Both the position numbers and the translations under genes were made by a program. A model generated the notes under the pieces. That model saw only the letters and a list, made by a program, of their open reading frames with translations, was not told the DNA's origin and ran no database searches. Shown piece after piece: positions 63,776 through 64,000 of a stretch of DNA of 64,000 bases. The stretch spans positions 242,470,250 through 242,534,249 of the forward strand of contig CATIUR010000001.1 of NCBI GenBank assembly GCA_949592205.1, written 5' to 3'. Numbering within the stretch: position 1 is the stretch's first letter; every line of letters begins with the position of its first letter. The DNA is from Helichrysum umbraculigerum (lineage: Eukaryota > Streptophyta > Magnoliopsida > Asterales > Asteraceae).

Positions 63776-64000
63776 CAAAAATCCAATGTATGATAGAACT
63801 CTAGCCTATTCGTCTTAGTTGGACTGGACTACCAAGTGGGGACCAATATTCAGTTTGGCCCAAATATTTGACCCAACTAGTTTCCATCGCTTGAGTACCT
63901 ATATCAAATTATCAATACATCATTACCGATCCTTCACAAATGTACGTTATCATTTACAATAACAATAACAATAACAATCGACCTATAATAAACTGACATA
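63776..64000. other. Intergenic DNA to the window end
   Basis: No gene seen. A short (AATAAC)n run lies at about 63957-63976. Confidence 0.4.

Noticed and set aside
1..64000. tRNA, rRNA or other structured RNA genes
   Set aside because: No cloverleaf-like sequence or rRNA stretch was recognised by eye; tRNA-like words are only primer binding sites. A tRNAscan or Rfam search would be decisive.

Overview
This is plant nuclear DNA: AT-rich, with GT-AG introns and dense LTR retrotransposons of plant lineages. The element types suggest an aster-family (Asteraceae) eudicot, but that is inference. Only one complete ordinary gene is visible, an intronless MBOAT/wax-synthase-like acyltransferase (2210-3268, +). 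A second gene, a Ulp1-type cysteine protease, is split by a 33.4-kb block of nested retrotransposons.

Layout. (1) 1-9430: the acyltransferase gene among DNA transposons. These are a 289-bp MULE-type MITE (1357-1645), a 4.0-kb non-autonomous MULE (3400-7415) and, inside it, an 865-bp hAT-type element (3742-4606). Each has terminal inverted repeats and a target-site duplication (TSD) I could read by eye. (2) 9431-13110: a truncated minus-strand Ty3/Gypsy chromovirus (Tekay-like), consisting of its 3' LTR and integrase. (3) 13111-25242: an LTR remnant split by a young Ty1/Copia element of SIRE type (13162-24963). Its LTRs are 681 bp with about 4 differences. It carries gag, pol and a third 1078-residue ORF. 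(4) 25243-60292: the Ulp1-like gene, split by a second Tekay-like element (25467-58863, minus strand). That element's 3' LTR is split by an Athila-like, pol-less element (25870-50311), which is itself split by a second copy of the same family (35690-47909). (5) 60293-64000: AT-rich flank with a 480-bp MULE-type MITE (63287-63766), a 98-bp tandem duplication and a long ATT microsatellite.

The large repeat array looks at first like a tandem segmental duplication, but TSDs show nested insertion: AGGAC around the inner copy, GTAAC around the middle one and ATAAG around the outer Tekay element.

Most unusual content: the Athila-like family has 2.37-kb LTRs and no recognisable protease, reverse transcriptase or integrase, but keeps two long ORFs. 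The second appears to have its own promoter, 5' leader and ~1-kb intron. Its LTRs carry five CCGTATACGG palindromes spaced about two helical turns apart, just upstream of the TATA box. Two unrelated LTR families here also have palindrome clusters next to TATA-like sequence. The SIRE element repeats one short motif, TTANNACTG, both in its LTR and in front of its extra ORF.
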